DNA of 42,986 nt from Candidatus Bathyarchaeota archaeon (GTDB lineage: Archaea > Thermoproteota > Bathyarchaeia > Bathyarchaeales > UBA233). Position numbers and translations under genes: made by a program. The notes beneath the pieces are model-generated. The model was not told where the DNA came from, did not search any database, and saw only the letters and a list, made by a program, of their open reading frames with translations. Where the stretch lies: contig JANXEP010000059.1 of NCBI GenBank assembly GCA_025057795.1, forward strand, positions 1 through 42,986. The letters run 5' to 3'. This document shows, piece after piece, positions 23,727 to 32,150 of this stretch (positions within the stretch are counted from its first letter, which is position 1; the number at the start of each line of letters is the position of its first letter).

Positions 23727-26627
23727 TTACCAAAATCTTTTGCTTATGGCTTTTCGTTCAGCCTCAAGGACAAGCTCGTAAAATCTGTCGTTGAGGGAGG
23801 GTTCCCTCTCAAGCACCTCTTTAACCTCAGACGGCTCAACTTTTCTAGCGCATAAGGCCACAACAGCAGCCTTCCCATGTTTCTCTATCAACCGTGCCGT
23901 CTGAAGGGCTTGCCTCCGAAGTTTCTCTTCGCTTTTGGTGAGTTTTTCGCCCTTCTTCTCGACTAGGGGTAAGATTTTCTCTTCCTCCACTTTGAGGAGG
24001 CCTAGGGCTGTGGAGCCGCATTTTGGACATTGGGGTTTGGCTGGCAAGTCTTTGGCGCGCATCATATCCATATAGCTCCAACAGTTCGTGCAAACGAAAG
24101 TACACGTCTCGTTCAACAGCCTTGCCTTAGCAGACTCTATGAGCACAGCACGCATCCTTTCAGGCGGTATCAGATCAGTTTTCATACTGACCCGTTCAAT
24201 GCCCACGCGGGCAACGGGGGTAGCGTTTCCCTCAGTTTCCACTTTCTCCACTTGAATTTCGCCCTCGCGGATTTTCCTCAAAACATAAACAAGCCTTTCA
24301 AGGTCAAGGTCCTTCGTGAAAACCTCTTTTAGGGCTTCCTCAAAAATTGGTGTTCCCTCAAAGCTTTTCAAAAGCCTTTGGAGGCTCACGTTGCTGAAGT
24401 CAGCCCACTTTTCCAGCGCCCCAAAACGCCTCGCCACATGAATCATTCTCCTCTTGAAAAGCCCTGTTTTCACAACAGCCCTTTTCAAAATGTCCCTCAC
24501 CGTCTGCTCATTCATGAGACCTATTTCACTGAACAAATCAAGAATTTGATCAGCGTTTGCAGCCTCCATGGTCTGTATGAATATGCGGTATGGATCGTGC
24601 TGCACCACGACGCCGTATCCAATTTTTTCTGAAAGCAACTGTCCCATAAGTTGGGCCAAGGCCCTGTTCGTAAGGGAGCCGAAGTGCACATGGACAATTA
24701 CAAACTCCCCCCAATCTTCGACTATGATTCGCTTATCCGTTGGAACGGGAATTTTAGCCGAAACCTGTTCCACGGTTTCAGCTAAAGCGTTTAGAATCGT
24801 CTCCTTTTCAGCGGGATAGGTTTCGCTAAGCTTGGCCGCAATATCCTCCGGAGAAAACCCGGAGCGCATCTGCTCCTCGACAACGCCCCTAATATAGCCG
24901 ACTTCCTGGGCAACCTCGAAGGGCACGGGGATCTCCTCGCCAATCCAGCTTGGAATAGCTCCGGTTGGGTCGTCTACGGGTTTCACGTAAACCTTGTCTG
25001 CGGAGACGTGAATTATCCGCCATGGGCTTCCCCTAATTATGAATTTTATCCCCGGTTTGCCATACTCAGCCATAAACGCTTCGTCCAGAATTCCTACGGC
25101 GGAGTTGCTTGTCTCGTCGACGACGAGGTATTGCTTTTCTTCAGGGATCATGGAAAGATTATCAAAGTAGTACTCGAATAGGGCTTTTGTCCTCCGCGGT
25201 TTTAGAACAACCTTGTCTTCGAAGGAAACCCACGCTAAACGGGGAAACCGCCCATGCATATACCTTAAAATTTCTTCAATCTCCTCCATGGTCAAGTCCA
25301 TGTACGGATACGCCTTTCTGAACATTTCCAAGATTTCGCCGAATTCAAGTCTTTTCTGTTTAAGGAGTAAGCCGGCTATCTGGTGGGCTAAAACGTCATA
25401 GGGTTTTGGAGGTATGTCAACGGGTTCTAAGTCCTCTTCCAAAGCGCGTCTGGCTATGACCAAAGCCTCAAGCGTGTCGTCCGAGTCCATGGTCACGATT
25501 ATCCCTTCGGCTATGCGTCCAATTCTGTGGCCGCTTCTCCCAACGCGTTGAATAAGCCTTGTCACCTGCCTTGGACTCATGTACTGGATGACTAGGTCTA
25601 TTCTGCCCACATCTATGCCAAGCTCAAGGCTGCTTGTGCAAACAAGCCCCTTAAGCTCGCCGTTTTTGAGTCCCCTTTCGGCAGCTATGCGGGACGGTTT
25701 CGCCAAAGAACCATGGTGTATGGAAACTGGGAAATCTATGTCCCAAACTTTGAACCTACTCGCCAAGACCTCAGATATGGCCCGTGTATTCGTAAATAGG
25801 AGGACGGATTTATGCCTACTTATGTAGTCGCGGATTATCCTTAGCCTGGCCGCCACCTCTGGATGAGTGTAAAGCCTTTCGGCAAGCTTGAAGTCCTCAG
25901 CTTCAGGCTTTGGGAAAACTATTTTGAGGCGCATCTTTCTGGCAACTGGGACGCGGACAATTTCGATGCTTCGGCTGTTTCCAACGAGAAACTGGGCGAC
26001 TTTCTCCGGGGTTCCAATGGTGGCAGATAACCCTATTATTTGGAAGTCCCTTTCAATCATGGCTCTAAGTCTTTCAAGTGCAAGGGAAAGCTGACTTCCA
26101 CGTTTGCTATCAGCCATCTCGTGGACTTCATCGATTATAACCCAGCGCACATGTTGCAGGTGCTGGCGCATAATCCAACCTGACAAGATCGCCTGCAAAG
26201 TTTCAGGAGTCGTGATTAAAACGTCTGGGGGGCTTCTGGCCTGCCTCGCCCTTTCCTTTATCTCCGTATCACCGTGCCTAACAGCCAGCTTTATGTCTAG
26301 GTTGTTACACCACCACTCAAGCCTCTCAAGCATGTCGCGGTTCAGAGCCCTAAGGGGTGTAATGTAAAGAACCTTAATTCCCGGAGTTCTAGGCTCTTGG
26401 AGGAGCATGCTTAGGACCGGCAGAAAGGCGGCTTCGGTTTTACCCGTAGCCGTCGGAGAAATGAGCAGAACATTCTTTCCTTCAAGAACTTTAGGAATGG
26501 TTCTTCCCTGGGGCTCTGTTGGTTTAGAGAAACCCCTCTGCTCAATAAGCCTTCGAACAGGCTTGACGAGTAAACTAAAAGCATTTTCATAGGGTTCTTC
26601 CAAATCCGACGAGCCTCGAACTGGCAA
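23727..26627 (-). CDS. Lhr-family DEAD/DEAH helicase
   Basis: A 966-residue large helicase-related protein. Helicase core: Walker A P58-T-A-T-G-K-T64, DEVH box 166-169, LSATIGTPE, then the second RecA domain with YMSPRQVTRLIQRVGRSGHR. After the core come the Lhr winged-helix and C-terminal domains (residues about 400-800). A four-Cys zinc site follows: C846-T-N-C849 and C867-P-K-C870. Lhr proteins are ATP-dependent 3'-5' helicases, active on DNA forks and RNA-DNA hybrids, and are linked to repair. The first in-frame starts are TTG 26627 and the TTG eight codons later; no clear ribosome-binding site is visible. The gene is divergent from the asparagine synthetase gene. Confidence 0.92.
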   Translation of the reverse strand: MPVRGSSDLEEPYENAFSLLVKPVRRLIEQRGFSKPTEPQGRTIPKVLEGKNVLLISPTATGKTEAAFLPVLSMLLQEPRTPGIKVLYITPLRALNRDMLERLEWWCNNLDIKLAVRHGDTEIKERARQARSPPDVLITTPETLQAILSGWIMRQHLQHVRWVIIDEVHEMADSKRGSQLSLALERLRAMIERDFQIIGLSATIGTPEKVAQFLVGNSRSIEIVRVPVARKMRLKIVFPKPEAEDFKLAERLYTHPEVAARLRIIRDYISRHKSVLLFTNTRAISEVLASRFKVWDIDFPVSIHHGSLAKPSRIAAERGLKNGELKGLVCTSSLELGIDVGRIDLVIQYMSPRQVTRLIQRVGRSGHRIGRIAEGIIVTMDSDDTLEALVIARRALEEDLEPVDIPPKPYDVLAHQIAGLLLKQKRLEFGEILEMFRKAYPYMDLTMEEIEEILRYMHGRFPRLAWVSFEDKVVLKPRRTKALFEYYFDNLSMIPEEKQYLVVDETSNSAVGILDEAFMAEYGKPGIKFIIRGSPWRIIHVSADKVYVKPVDDPTGAIPSWIGEEIPVPFEVAQEVGYIRGVVEEQMRSGFSPEDIAAKLSETYPAEKETILNALAETVEQVSAKIPVPTDKRIIVEDWGEFVIVHVHFGSLTNRALAQLMGQLLSEKIGYGVVVQHDPYRIFIQTMEAANADQILDLFSEIGLMNEQTVRDILKRAVVKTGLFKRRMIHVARRFGALEKWADFSNVSLQRLLKSFEGTPIFEEALKEVFTKDLDLERLVYVLRKIREGEIQVEKVETEGNATPVARVGIERVSMKTDLIPPERMRAVLIESAKARLLNETCTFVCTNCWSYMDMMRAKDLPAKPQCPKCGSTALGLLKVEEEKILPLVEKKGEKLTKSEEKLRRQALQTARLIEKHGKAAVVALCARKVEPSEVKEVLEREPSLNDRFYELVLEAERKAISKRFW

Positions 26628-26791
26628 AGGAATAAGTGTGTACCAAAAGTAAAAGTGTTTTGGAAAAGTTCCCTTAAAGCGAACATTATCTGCCTCGTAA
26701 ATTTATTTCTTGAGTTGATCTGAAAATATTACATTTTATTGCCAATATATAGTGGATTTTTGAGAAAAAATTCAATTTTTTTCATAAAAAA

Positions 26792-26800
26792 TTTATAAAA
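26792..26800 (+). promoter_or_regulatory. TATA box of the archaeal asparagine synthetase gene
   Basis: TTTATAAAA, preceded by an A-rich stretch, lies about 45 nt before the GTG at 26840. Transcription should start near 26822, leaving a leader of about 18 nt. Confidence 0.6.
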
Positions 26801-26839
26801 CAGAACCGTTCTCTCTCAAAAAGACAAGCTGGGATAAGC

Positions 26840-27826
26840 GTGGCTGAACAAAAAAGCCTTCCGATAATTAAAGAAGTCATTAGCATTGCTAAACCACTAG
26901 AACAACTTTCTGAAGAGGAACTTTCAAGAAAGAAGTGCATAAGTCGAGTAATGACACACTCTTTAAGATACCTTACAGGCGAATTCGTTAAAAATGGGTT
27001 TGAATGGCTGCTGCCCGTAATATTTTCTAAGTCGACAGACCCGCTGTGGCCGGACCCTGGGGCATCCCTTGAAAAGCGGGTTGAGGTGGAAATCTACGGA
27101 GAGACTGTAAGAACAACTCTAAGCATGATAGTTCACAAGATGGTGGCATGCTCCTTGGCTTATCCGAAGCTTTTCACATTATCCCCAAACTTTAGAATTG
27201 AAAGAAGGGAAAGGGCGCATACAGGGATTCACGCTTACGAGTTTACCCAACTTGACTTTGAAGTAAGAGACGCTACTTCCGACAACATAAGGGCTTTCGT
27301 TGAAAAAGTTTTTTGCGGACTAATAAAAAGCTTAAGGCAAAACCTACGCGAAGAGCTAACCTATCTTGGAAGGTACGACAGCTTAAAAACCCCAAAAACA
27401 CCTTTTAAGGTTTACGATAGAAAAGAACTCGAAAGCATCTATGGAAAAGATTGGGAAACAAAAGCAGTGCTTAACGCCCAAGAGCCTTTCTGGGTTACAA
27501 ATATCCCGCGGGAATTCTACGACTTTGAAGACTTTGACAGCGGAAAATGGGATAATTACGACTTGTTCCTTCCAAAATACGGTGAAGTATTGTCCGGCTC
27601 AAAAAGAGAATGGGACTATCAGAAAATTACCAGAAAAATGGAAAGAGACGGCGTAAAGAAGGAAAACTTTAAATTACTTTTGTCATTAGCAAGGGAAGGC
27701 AAAATTAAACCATCAGCGGGCGCAGGAATAGGTGTGGAAAGGCTTGTCAGCTGGATTGTAGGAGCTAGACATATAGGTGAGACCCAACCGTTTCCAAAAA
27801 TTCCGGGAATAGTTTATGAACTTTAA
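26840..27826 (+). CDS. Archaeal asparagine synthetase (AsnRS-derived, AS-AR type)
   Basis: A 328-residue class II aminoacyl-tRNA-synthetase catalytic core without the N-terminal OB-fold anticodon-binding domain. Motif 2 is seen as RIERRERAHTGIHAYEFTQLDFE-like (split here: RIERRERAHTGIH, then AYEFTQLDFE). Motif 3 is GAGIGVERLVSWIVG. This truncated AsnRS-like form is known in archaea as an asparagine synthetase that makes asparagine from aspartate, ATP and ammonia. Lack of the tRNA-binding domain is the main argument against a true synthetase. The start is GTG 26840. A decayed PEPCK gene and an aminotransferase follow on the same strand. Confidence 0.87.
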   Translation: MAEQKSLPIIKEVISIAKPLEQLSEEELSRKKCISRVMTHSLRYLTGEFVKNGFEWLLPVIFSKSTDPLWPDPGASLEKRVEVEIYGETVRTTLSMIVHKMVACSLAYPKLFTLSPNFRIERRERAHTGIHAYEFTQLDFEVRDATSDNIRAFVEKVFCGLIKSLRQNLREELTYLGRYDSLKTPKTPFKVYDRKELESIYGKDWETKAVLNAQEPFWVTNIPREFYDFEDFDSGKWDNYDLFLPKYGEVLSGSKREWDYQKITRKMERDGVKKENFKLLLSLAREGKIKPSAGAGIGVERLVSWIVGARHIGETQPFPKIPGIVYEL

Positions 27827-27839
27827 AGGGTTTTCAAAT

Positions 27840-28599
27840 TTGCAGGAAATAACGACATACCTTGAGTTGTTGCGACTTAAACTGGACAAAGTTAATTACG
27901 AGAAACTATGCATACCAGGCCAAAACGTCCATAATTTCATCGCTGAATCCTCTAAACCCTGCAGCCAGCTAAAATCTTTATCTGTGACAATCCACCGGAC
28001 GACATATACATTAAGCACACGACAATAGCCAGCGGTGAAGAGTGCGCCGCTTTATCTATGCCAGGCACACCTTTCACTTTGACGGCTATCATGACCAGGG
28101 GAGAGACCGTGAAGTTACCAAGTCCATGGTGCATAAAGGGAACCTTTAAGCTCTACCTCGAAGCAAATTGACCGCCATGAAGGCCTAAAGGAAATATTGG
28201 GTCTACTTAAGGACGCTATGAAAGGCCGCACTATGATTGTTCGCTTTTTAATCCTCGGCCCCATGGGCTTTTTGTTCACTATCCCCCATGGTCAACGCGT
28301 CAAAAATCACTTAGAATTTGGGAGAAATCTGAAGAAAGTGTCAGTTGTCTTTGGAGTCAACTATTTCCTGCGTGATTTGAAAACCGGCGAGCTTTTGAAT
28401 AGCCGCCTATATAAACATGTATGGGTAAAGTGGGGATGGAGATGCGTGTTCACAAAGATTTGGGCGCAATAAAGTCGCCCACGGGACTGCTTCCTAAATA
28501 TGAGGATTTAGCCAAGCTTTTCAAACAAGTGTTAAAAGAGAACTTTTCCAAATACTTAAAGAACAGGAAGAGCGTCTATTAAAAGCCCGAAAAGAATAG
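27840..28599 (+). pseudogene. Phosphoenolpyruvate carboxykinase (GTP) pseudogene with catalytic core deleted
   Basis: The stretch translates, through several frameshifts, into ordered pieces of an archaeal GTP-PEPCK. From the N-terminus: NVHNFIAESSKPC; AKIFICDNPPDDIYI (frame changes near 27966); HTFHFDGYHDQGRDREVTK (another frame, about 28064-28120); IDRHEGLKEILGLLKDAMKG then MIVRFLILGPMG (about 28168-28270); HLEFGRNLKKVSVVFGVNYFL (about 28309-28372); MEMRVHKDLGAIKSPTGLLP (another frame, from 28437); and the C-terminal KEQEERLLKARKE ending at TAG 28597-28599. Between GPMG and HLEFGR about 350-400 residues are missing, including the P-loop and metal site, and a second gap lies before the tail. 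It cannot encode an active enzyme. The identification rests on my memory of archaeal PEPCK sequences. Confidence 0.85.
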
Positions 28600-28628
28600 G
28601 GGGATTCAATCAGACCCGGGATGAGTTT

Positions 28629-29939
28629 ATGGTGAAGCTTGATCCGCAGGCTGAAGAACTTAACCACATCATAAAAACTCGAAGCGAAACCGTTTATAAC
28701 TTGTTGTCCAAAAGAGGGAAAGCCATCTACTTTCCAAGGAAGGGAATTCTGGCGCAGGGGATGGCAGCTAAAGACAAAGAGATTAACGCTACTGTAGGCA
28801 TCGCCCACGAGGACGATGGCAAACCCATGATTTTGCCAAGCATGGCTAAGCATATTGCACTGAACAGCGGGGATGTTTTTCCATACGCTCCAAGCGAGGG
28901 ACTTAAGCCGCTAAGAGAGAAATGGAAAGAGTTAATAAAAATGAAAAATCCATCCATTGGAACGAACGAGATCAGCTTGCCAGTGGTCACTTGCGGAGCC
29001 ACCCACGGGCTGAGTATGGTAGGCTATTTATTTGTTGATGAAGGCGATGAAATCATCATATCTGATCTCTACTGGGAGAACTATGACCTAGTGTTTTCCA
29101 ACGCGTACGACGCAAAGCTGAGAACCTTTAATCTCTTTAAAAATGGACGATTTGATATTGATTCCTTCAGCCAAACCATTAACGCAGACCCCGTTGGAAA
29201 GAAGATTGTGCTTTTGAATTTTCCCCACAACCCCTCTGGTTATTCCCCTACTAAGAACGAAGCCAAAATTATAGTTAACACTTTGCATGGAGCAGCTGAA
29301 GACGGCAACAAGTTGGCCGTTATCCTTGACGACTCTTATTTCGGCCTTGTCTTTGAAGAAAACACGCTTGCCGAGTCTCTTTTCGCACAGTTATCTAATC
29401 TACATGAAAACCTGCTGGCGATTAAGGTGGACGGTATTACAAAGGAAGAGTACGCTTGGGGTTTACGTGTGGGGTTCATAACCTACGGCATCAAGAAAGG
29501 CGACAAAGAGCTTTACAAGGCGTTAGAAGATAAAACGGCAGGAGCCGTCAGAGGAAGTATTTCCAACGCCTCTCATCTTTCCCAGTCCCTATTTTTAAGC
29601 GCCTTAAAGTCAGAAACATACCAGAAGGAAAAAGAGAGAAATAAGGAAAAGATAAAAGAACGGTATCTAAAGGTCAAGGAAATTCTTAAAGAGCACAGGG
29701 AGTACGCAGAGCACTTTGAGACTCTTCCTTTCAACTCTGGGTACTTCATGTGTATCAAGTTGAAAAACGTGGACGCGAACAGAGTTTGGGAAGCATTACT
29801 GAACAAGTATAGTACGGGTGTAATCTGCTACGGTGAAAAGAACATGCTTCGAATAGCCTTTGCTTCGACACCAACGGATAAACTGGAGAAACTGTTTAAC
29901 AACATATACCTCGCATGCAAAGATTGCGCTCAACGCTAG
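28629..29939 (+). CDS. PLP-dependent aminotransferase, class I/II fold
   Basis: A 436-residue fold-type I aminotransferase. Visible features: VVTCGATHGLSMVGYLF, DEGDEIIISDLYWENY (aromatic that stacks on PLP), LLNFPHNPSGYSPT with the substrate-binding Asn, VILDDSYFGLVF with the PLP-pyridine Asp, and the Schiff-base lysine K272 in DGITKEEYAWGLRVGF, followed by Arg of the phosphate site. The C-terminal half has a long charged helix (KEKERNKEKIKERYLKVKE). It is longer than typical AspC/AspB. The amino donor is not readable. It follows a decayed PEPCK gene and an asparagine synthetase gene, so an aspartate/oxaloacetate role is a reasonable guess. ATG 28629 was used. Confidence 0.88.
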   Translation: MVKLDPQAEELNHIIKTRSETVYNLLSKRGKAIYFPRKGILAQGMAAKDKEINATVGIAHEDDGKPMILPSMAKHIALNSGDVFPYAPSEGLKPLREKWKELIKMKNPSIGTNEISLPVVTCGATHGLSMVGYLFVDEGDEIIISDLYWENYDLVFSNAYDAKLRTFNLFKNGRFDIDSFSQTINADPVGKKIVLLNFPHNPSGYSPTKNEAKIIVNTLHGAAEDGNKLAVILDDSYFGLVFEENTLAESLFAQLSNLHENLLAIKVDGITKEEYAWGLRVGFITYGIKKGDKELYKALEDKTAGAVRGSISNASHLSQSLFLSALKSETYQKEKERNKEKIKERYLKVKEILKEHREYAEHFETLPFNSGYFMCIKLKNVDANRVWEALLNKYSTGVICYGEKNMLRIAFASTPTDKLEKLFNNIYLACKDCAQR

Positions 29940-29962
29940 GGTAGAAAATCCAAACAATTTAT

Positions 29963-30505
29963 ATGTTTATTTTTAAAGGTAAAAGTGAGAGAACGCTGTT
30001 GGCAGAAAAAATTAAACTCCGCGCCAAACGCGCAAAGAAGAGGGTTCACTTTGAAATTCGGCAGATGACTTTGGAAGACCTGCCGCAGGTTTGGAATTTA
30101 GGCGAAAGAACCTTTACTCCGTCCAGACTGCAGTTCACCTATAGAACATGGAACATAAATGAGTTGCTCTCCCTTTTCCAAGAGGACCCGGAGCTTTGTT
30201 TAGTAGCTGAGGAAACTGAAAATAAGAAGATTGATGGCTTCGCCATTGGAACAATACTGAAACGCCCATTTAGCCCTTGGACATATGGCTACTTTGTCTG
30301 GATAGGGGTGAGGAAGCTTAGGCAAAGGCAGGGCGTTGGGAGAAGGCTGTATAAAGAGTTGGAGAAAAGGTTCAGGGATAAGGGGGCTCGCATAGCTATA
30401 GTTGATGTGGAAGGCAATAACCAAGCGGCGATACGCTTTATTGAAAAACTTGGGTTTAAGAAAAGCCAAACTTACATCTGGTACTCAAAGAATTTAGAGC
30501 AGTGA
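29963..30505 (+). CDS. GNAT-family N-acetyltransferase
   Basis: A 180-residue GNAT. The acetyl-CoA loop is RQRQGVGRRLYKEL, preceded by the beta4 strand GYFVWIGV and followed by IVDVEGNNQAAIRFIEKLGF, the classic late strand and helix. The basic N-terminal stretch (KIKLRAKRAKKR) is unusual for the family. ATG 29963 was used, but the TTTATA just upstream could instead be the TATA box of a shorter form starting at TTG 29999. It lies 23 nt after the aminotransferase. The substrate is unknown; RimI-like protein or small-molecule acetylation are both possible. Confidence 0.82.
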   Translation: MFIFKGKSERTLLAEKIKLRAKRAKKRVHFEIRQMTLEDLPQVWNLGERTFTPSRLQFTYRTWNINELLSLFQEDPELCLVAEETENKKIDGFAIGTILKRPFSPWTYGYFVWIGVRKLRQRQGVGRRLYKELEKRFRDKGARIAIVDVEGNNQAAIRFIEKLGFKKSQTYIWYSKNLEQ

Positions 30506-30647
30506 AGGAAATTTGCAAATTCTTTAGTAATCATAAATTTGACTTGACGATTTTTAACAAAATTTCGCAAATATATTCGGCACCCATTGTAGAAACTTGT
30601 TGAAATTTAATGTTGGCGCGGAGATTTTCTATTCGAAAACGATGGAA

Positions 30648-30660
30648 AATTATTTATTTA
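30648..30660 (+). promoter_or_regulatory. TATA box of the zinc-ribbon gene pair
   Basis: AATTATTTATTTA lies about 50 nt before the ATG at 30706. Transcription would start near 30682. A strong ribosome-binding site, GGAGGGA (30694-30700), precedes the ATG. Confidence 0.5.
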
Positions 30661-30705
30661 CCATCATAAGAAACCATGGTAATCGAGAATGTTGGAGGGA
30701 AATAA

Positions 30706-30876
30706 ATGGCTAAATGCCCGAAGTGTGGAACGGTTGTTAACACGCCTAAAAAGAAATGGACCATGGCTGGGCGCCCAGACAAGTCTGGAAAGAGAATGCA
30801 ACTGGAAATAGGTCTTTTTGACTGCCCGAAATGTAAGAAACCCTTCAGGGAAGTTTTAAGCAAAAAGAAAGTTTAA
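30706..30876 (+). CDS. Small zinc-ribbon protein A (56 aa)
   Basis: A 56-residue protein beginning MAKCPKCGTVVNTP and ending FDCPKCKKPFREVLSKKKV. Two CPxC knuckles (C4/C7 and C40/C43) form a zinc ribbon; the middle carries TMAGRPDKSGKRMQLEIG and the tail is strongly basic. GGAGGGA sits 5 nt upstream of the ATG and a TATA box is present, so the gene is well supported despite its size. No specific function is known to me; small basic zinc ribbons in archaea include chromatin, ribosomal and RNA polymerase proteins. The second ribbon 28 nt downstream has the same architecture. Confidence 0.8.
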   Translation: MAKCPKCGTVVNTPKKKWTMAGRPDKSGKRMQLEIGLFDCPKCKKPFREVLSKKKV

Positions 30877-30904
30877 ACAAAGAAATAGCCTTCGGCGGCT
30901 CTAC

Positions 30905-31114
30905 ATGTCGAAAACTAGGAAAAACGTGTGTCCTGAATGCGGGACAGAAGTTAAAGATCCCTATAAAACGTGGGAGCTTGTAGCTCCCATCCCCGACAAG
31001 AAGATGCGCATCACGGTAACAATATTCGGGATGTTTGAATGCACCAAATGCGGCAAGAAATTTAAGGGCATTGTTGGAAAAGCCAAGCTAGGCGCAGAAG
31101 GCATAGAGATATAG
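30905..31114 (+). CDS. Small zinc-ribbon protein B (69 aa), paralogous architecture to A
   Basis: A 69-residue protein with knuckles C9-P-E-C12-G and C46-T-K-C49-G. Between them is a strand-rich stretch WELVAPIPDKKMRITVTIFG, and GKKFKGIVGKAK follows the second knuckle. The order, knuckle then Trp-containing turn then P-D-K then a G-x-F/C-x-K-C stretch, mirrors protein A, so they are likely ancient duplicates. ATG 30905 follows protein A by 28 nt. A T-rich stretch just downstream may end the transcript. Confidence 0.78.
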   Translation: MSKTRKNVCPECGTEVKDPYKTWELVAPIPDKKMRITVTIFGMFECTKCGKKFKGIVGKAKLGAEGIEI

Positions 31115-31121
31115 GAATCAT

Positions 31122-31142
31122 CCTCTTCCCTATTTTTATTTT
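31122..31142 (+). terminator. T-rich candidate terminator after the zinc-ribbon pair
   Basis: CCTCTTCCCTATTTTTATTTT begins 7 nt after the stop of zinc-ribbon protein B. Archaeal RNA polymerase stops at such U-rich tracts without needing a hairpin. No stem is seen in front of it. Confidence 0.4.
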
Positions 31143-31210
31143 AGGCGTTAAGTTTTAAAATTTGAAGAACTAATTCAACAAGAACATTCAAACCCAAAGA
31201 AGGCAAAAAG

Positions 31211-32113
31211 TTGGTAGCTGGAGCGCTTAAGAAACTTTGGAAAAACGAGTATTTCCAAACATTAACAATTATAGCCCTAGAATTTGTAATTGTTTTAGGC
31301 TTATATTTCAGTGCCTCAGCCATGCTTGGTGCAGAATATCCCGCATTGGCCGTGGCCAGTGGAAGCATGCTTCCAACCCTAAACATTGGAGACTTAATAA
31401 TACTGCAAAAAGTAAATCCAGCTGAAGTACATGCAGATCCCCTCACGGGGGACATTCTTGTTTATAAGAGGGGAAATGAGCTTATTGTCCACAGAGCCGT
31501 TAAAATAGAGCTTATAAATGGTGTTTACTGGGTTACAACACGCGGAGACAACAATTACGTGAATGACCCCCCATGGCCTGAAACCGCGCTTGTTGGCAAG
31601 GTTATAGCTAGAATTCCCTATGTAGGCAACCTTCCCCTATTCTTTCACTCTGAGAGAAACATGTACGTTTTCCTCATCATATGCCTAGTAATTCTCGTGT
31701 TGCTGGTGTTGACTTCTGGTTCGAGCGTCGCGGAAAAGCCAATTAAGGAAGAGAAGAAAATCTGGAAAATCAATTTTCGCGCAGCCTCTTTCTTCGCCAT
31801 AAATTTCCTGATTGTTGGATTCTTGATTTTCAGCCTATGGGGATATTTAGAATTTTGGCAGCCTGGAGCTAGTCCAGCGCGCGCAACAATTTTTGGCATG
31901 TGGAAAGATTTACAGTTTCACGAAAGTTTCAGCAAGGAAGCCCTTCTCCACTTAGGTTTCATGACCTATAGAATTGACTGCCAAGTAGATGGCGGAATAC
32001 GCGTGGGAGTCCCAACATTTTCATGGTTCCAACTTTCCCTTCTAGCTTTCATAATGTTTAACGCTTGGAAGATTCTCCCTTTAGCGAAAAAGCGGAGAAA
32101 GCAAAACGGGTAG
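31211..32113 (+). CDS. Signal peptidase I, archaeal SEC11-like, with extra C-terminal membrane region
   Basis: Cleaves signal peptides on the outer face of the membrane. An N-terminal membrane helix (about 18-38) precedes the S26B core: S52 in VASGSMLPTL, H94 in IVHRAV (His in place of the bacterial Lys), and D113 in TTRGDNN. After the core, where many archaeal enzymes end at about residue 160-180, this one continues with a helix (YVFLIICLVILVLLVLTSG), another (FFAINFLIVGFLIFSLWG) and a last (WFQLSLLAFIMFNAWKILPL) with an external-type loop between. The 300-residue length is therefore longer than usual. TTG 31211 was used; A/T-rich promoter sequence lies at 31149-31163. Confidence 0.88.
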   Translation: MVAGALKKLWKNEYFQTLTIIALEFVIVLGLYFSASAMLGAEYPALAVASGSMLPTLNIGDLIILQKVNPAEVHADPLTGDILVYKRGNELIVHRAVKIELINGVYWVTTRGDNNYVNDPPWPETALVGKVIARIPYVGNLPLFFHSERNMYVFLIICLVILVLLVLTSGSSVAEKPIKEEKKIWKINFRAASFFAINFLIVGFLIFSLWGYLEFWQPGASPARATIFGMWKDLQFHESFSKEALLHLGFMTYRIDCQVDGGIRVGVPTFSWFQLSLLAFIMFNAWKILPLAKKRRKQNG

Positions 32114-32150
32114 ACGGAAAAGGCTTAGGAAAAGCTTTATGCAAGTTAAT

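Noticed and set aside
28197..28472. A 91-codon plus-strand frame as an independent gene
   Set aside because: Its product is a fused piece of decayed PEPCK (GLLKDAMKG to FGVNYFLRD), with the frame broken on either side; it is part of the pseudogene.
30654..30863. 69-codon minus-strand open frame across zinc-ribbon protein A
   Set aside because: The plus strand has a TATA box, a GGAGGGA ribosome-binding site and two CxxC knuckles; the minus frame has none of these.
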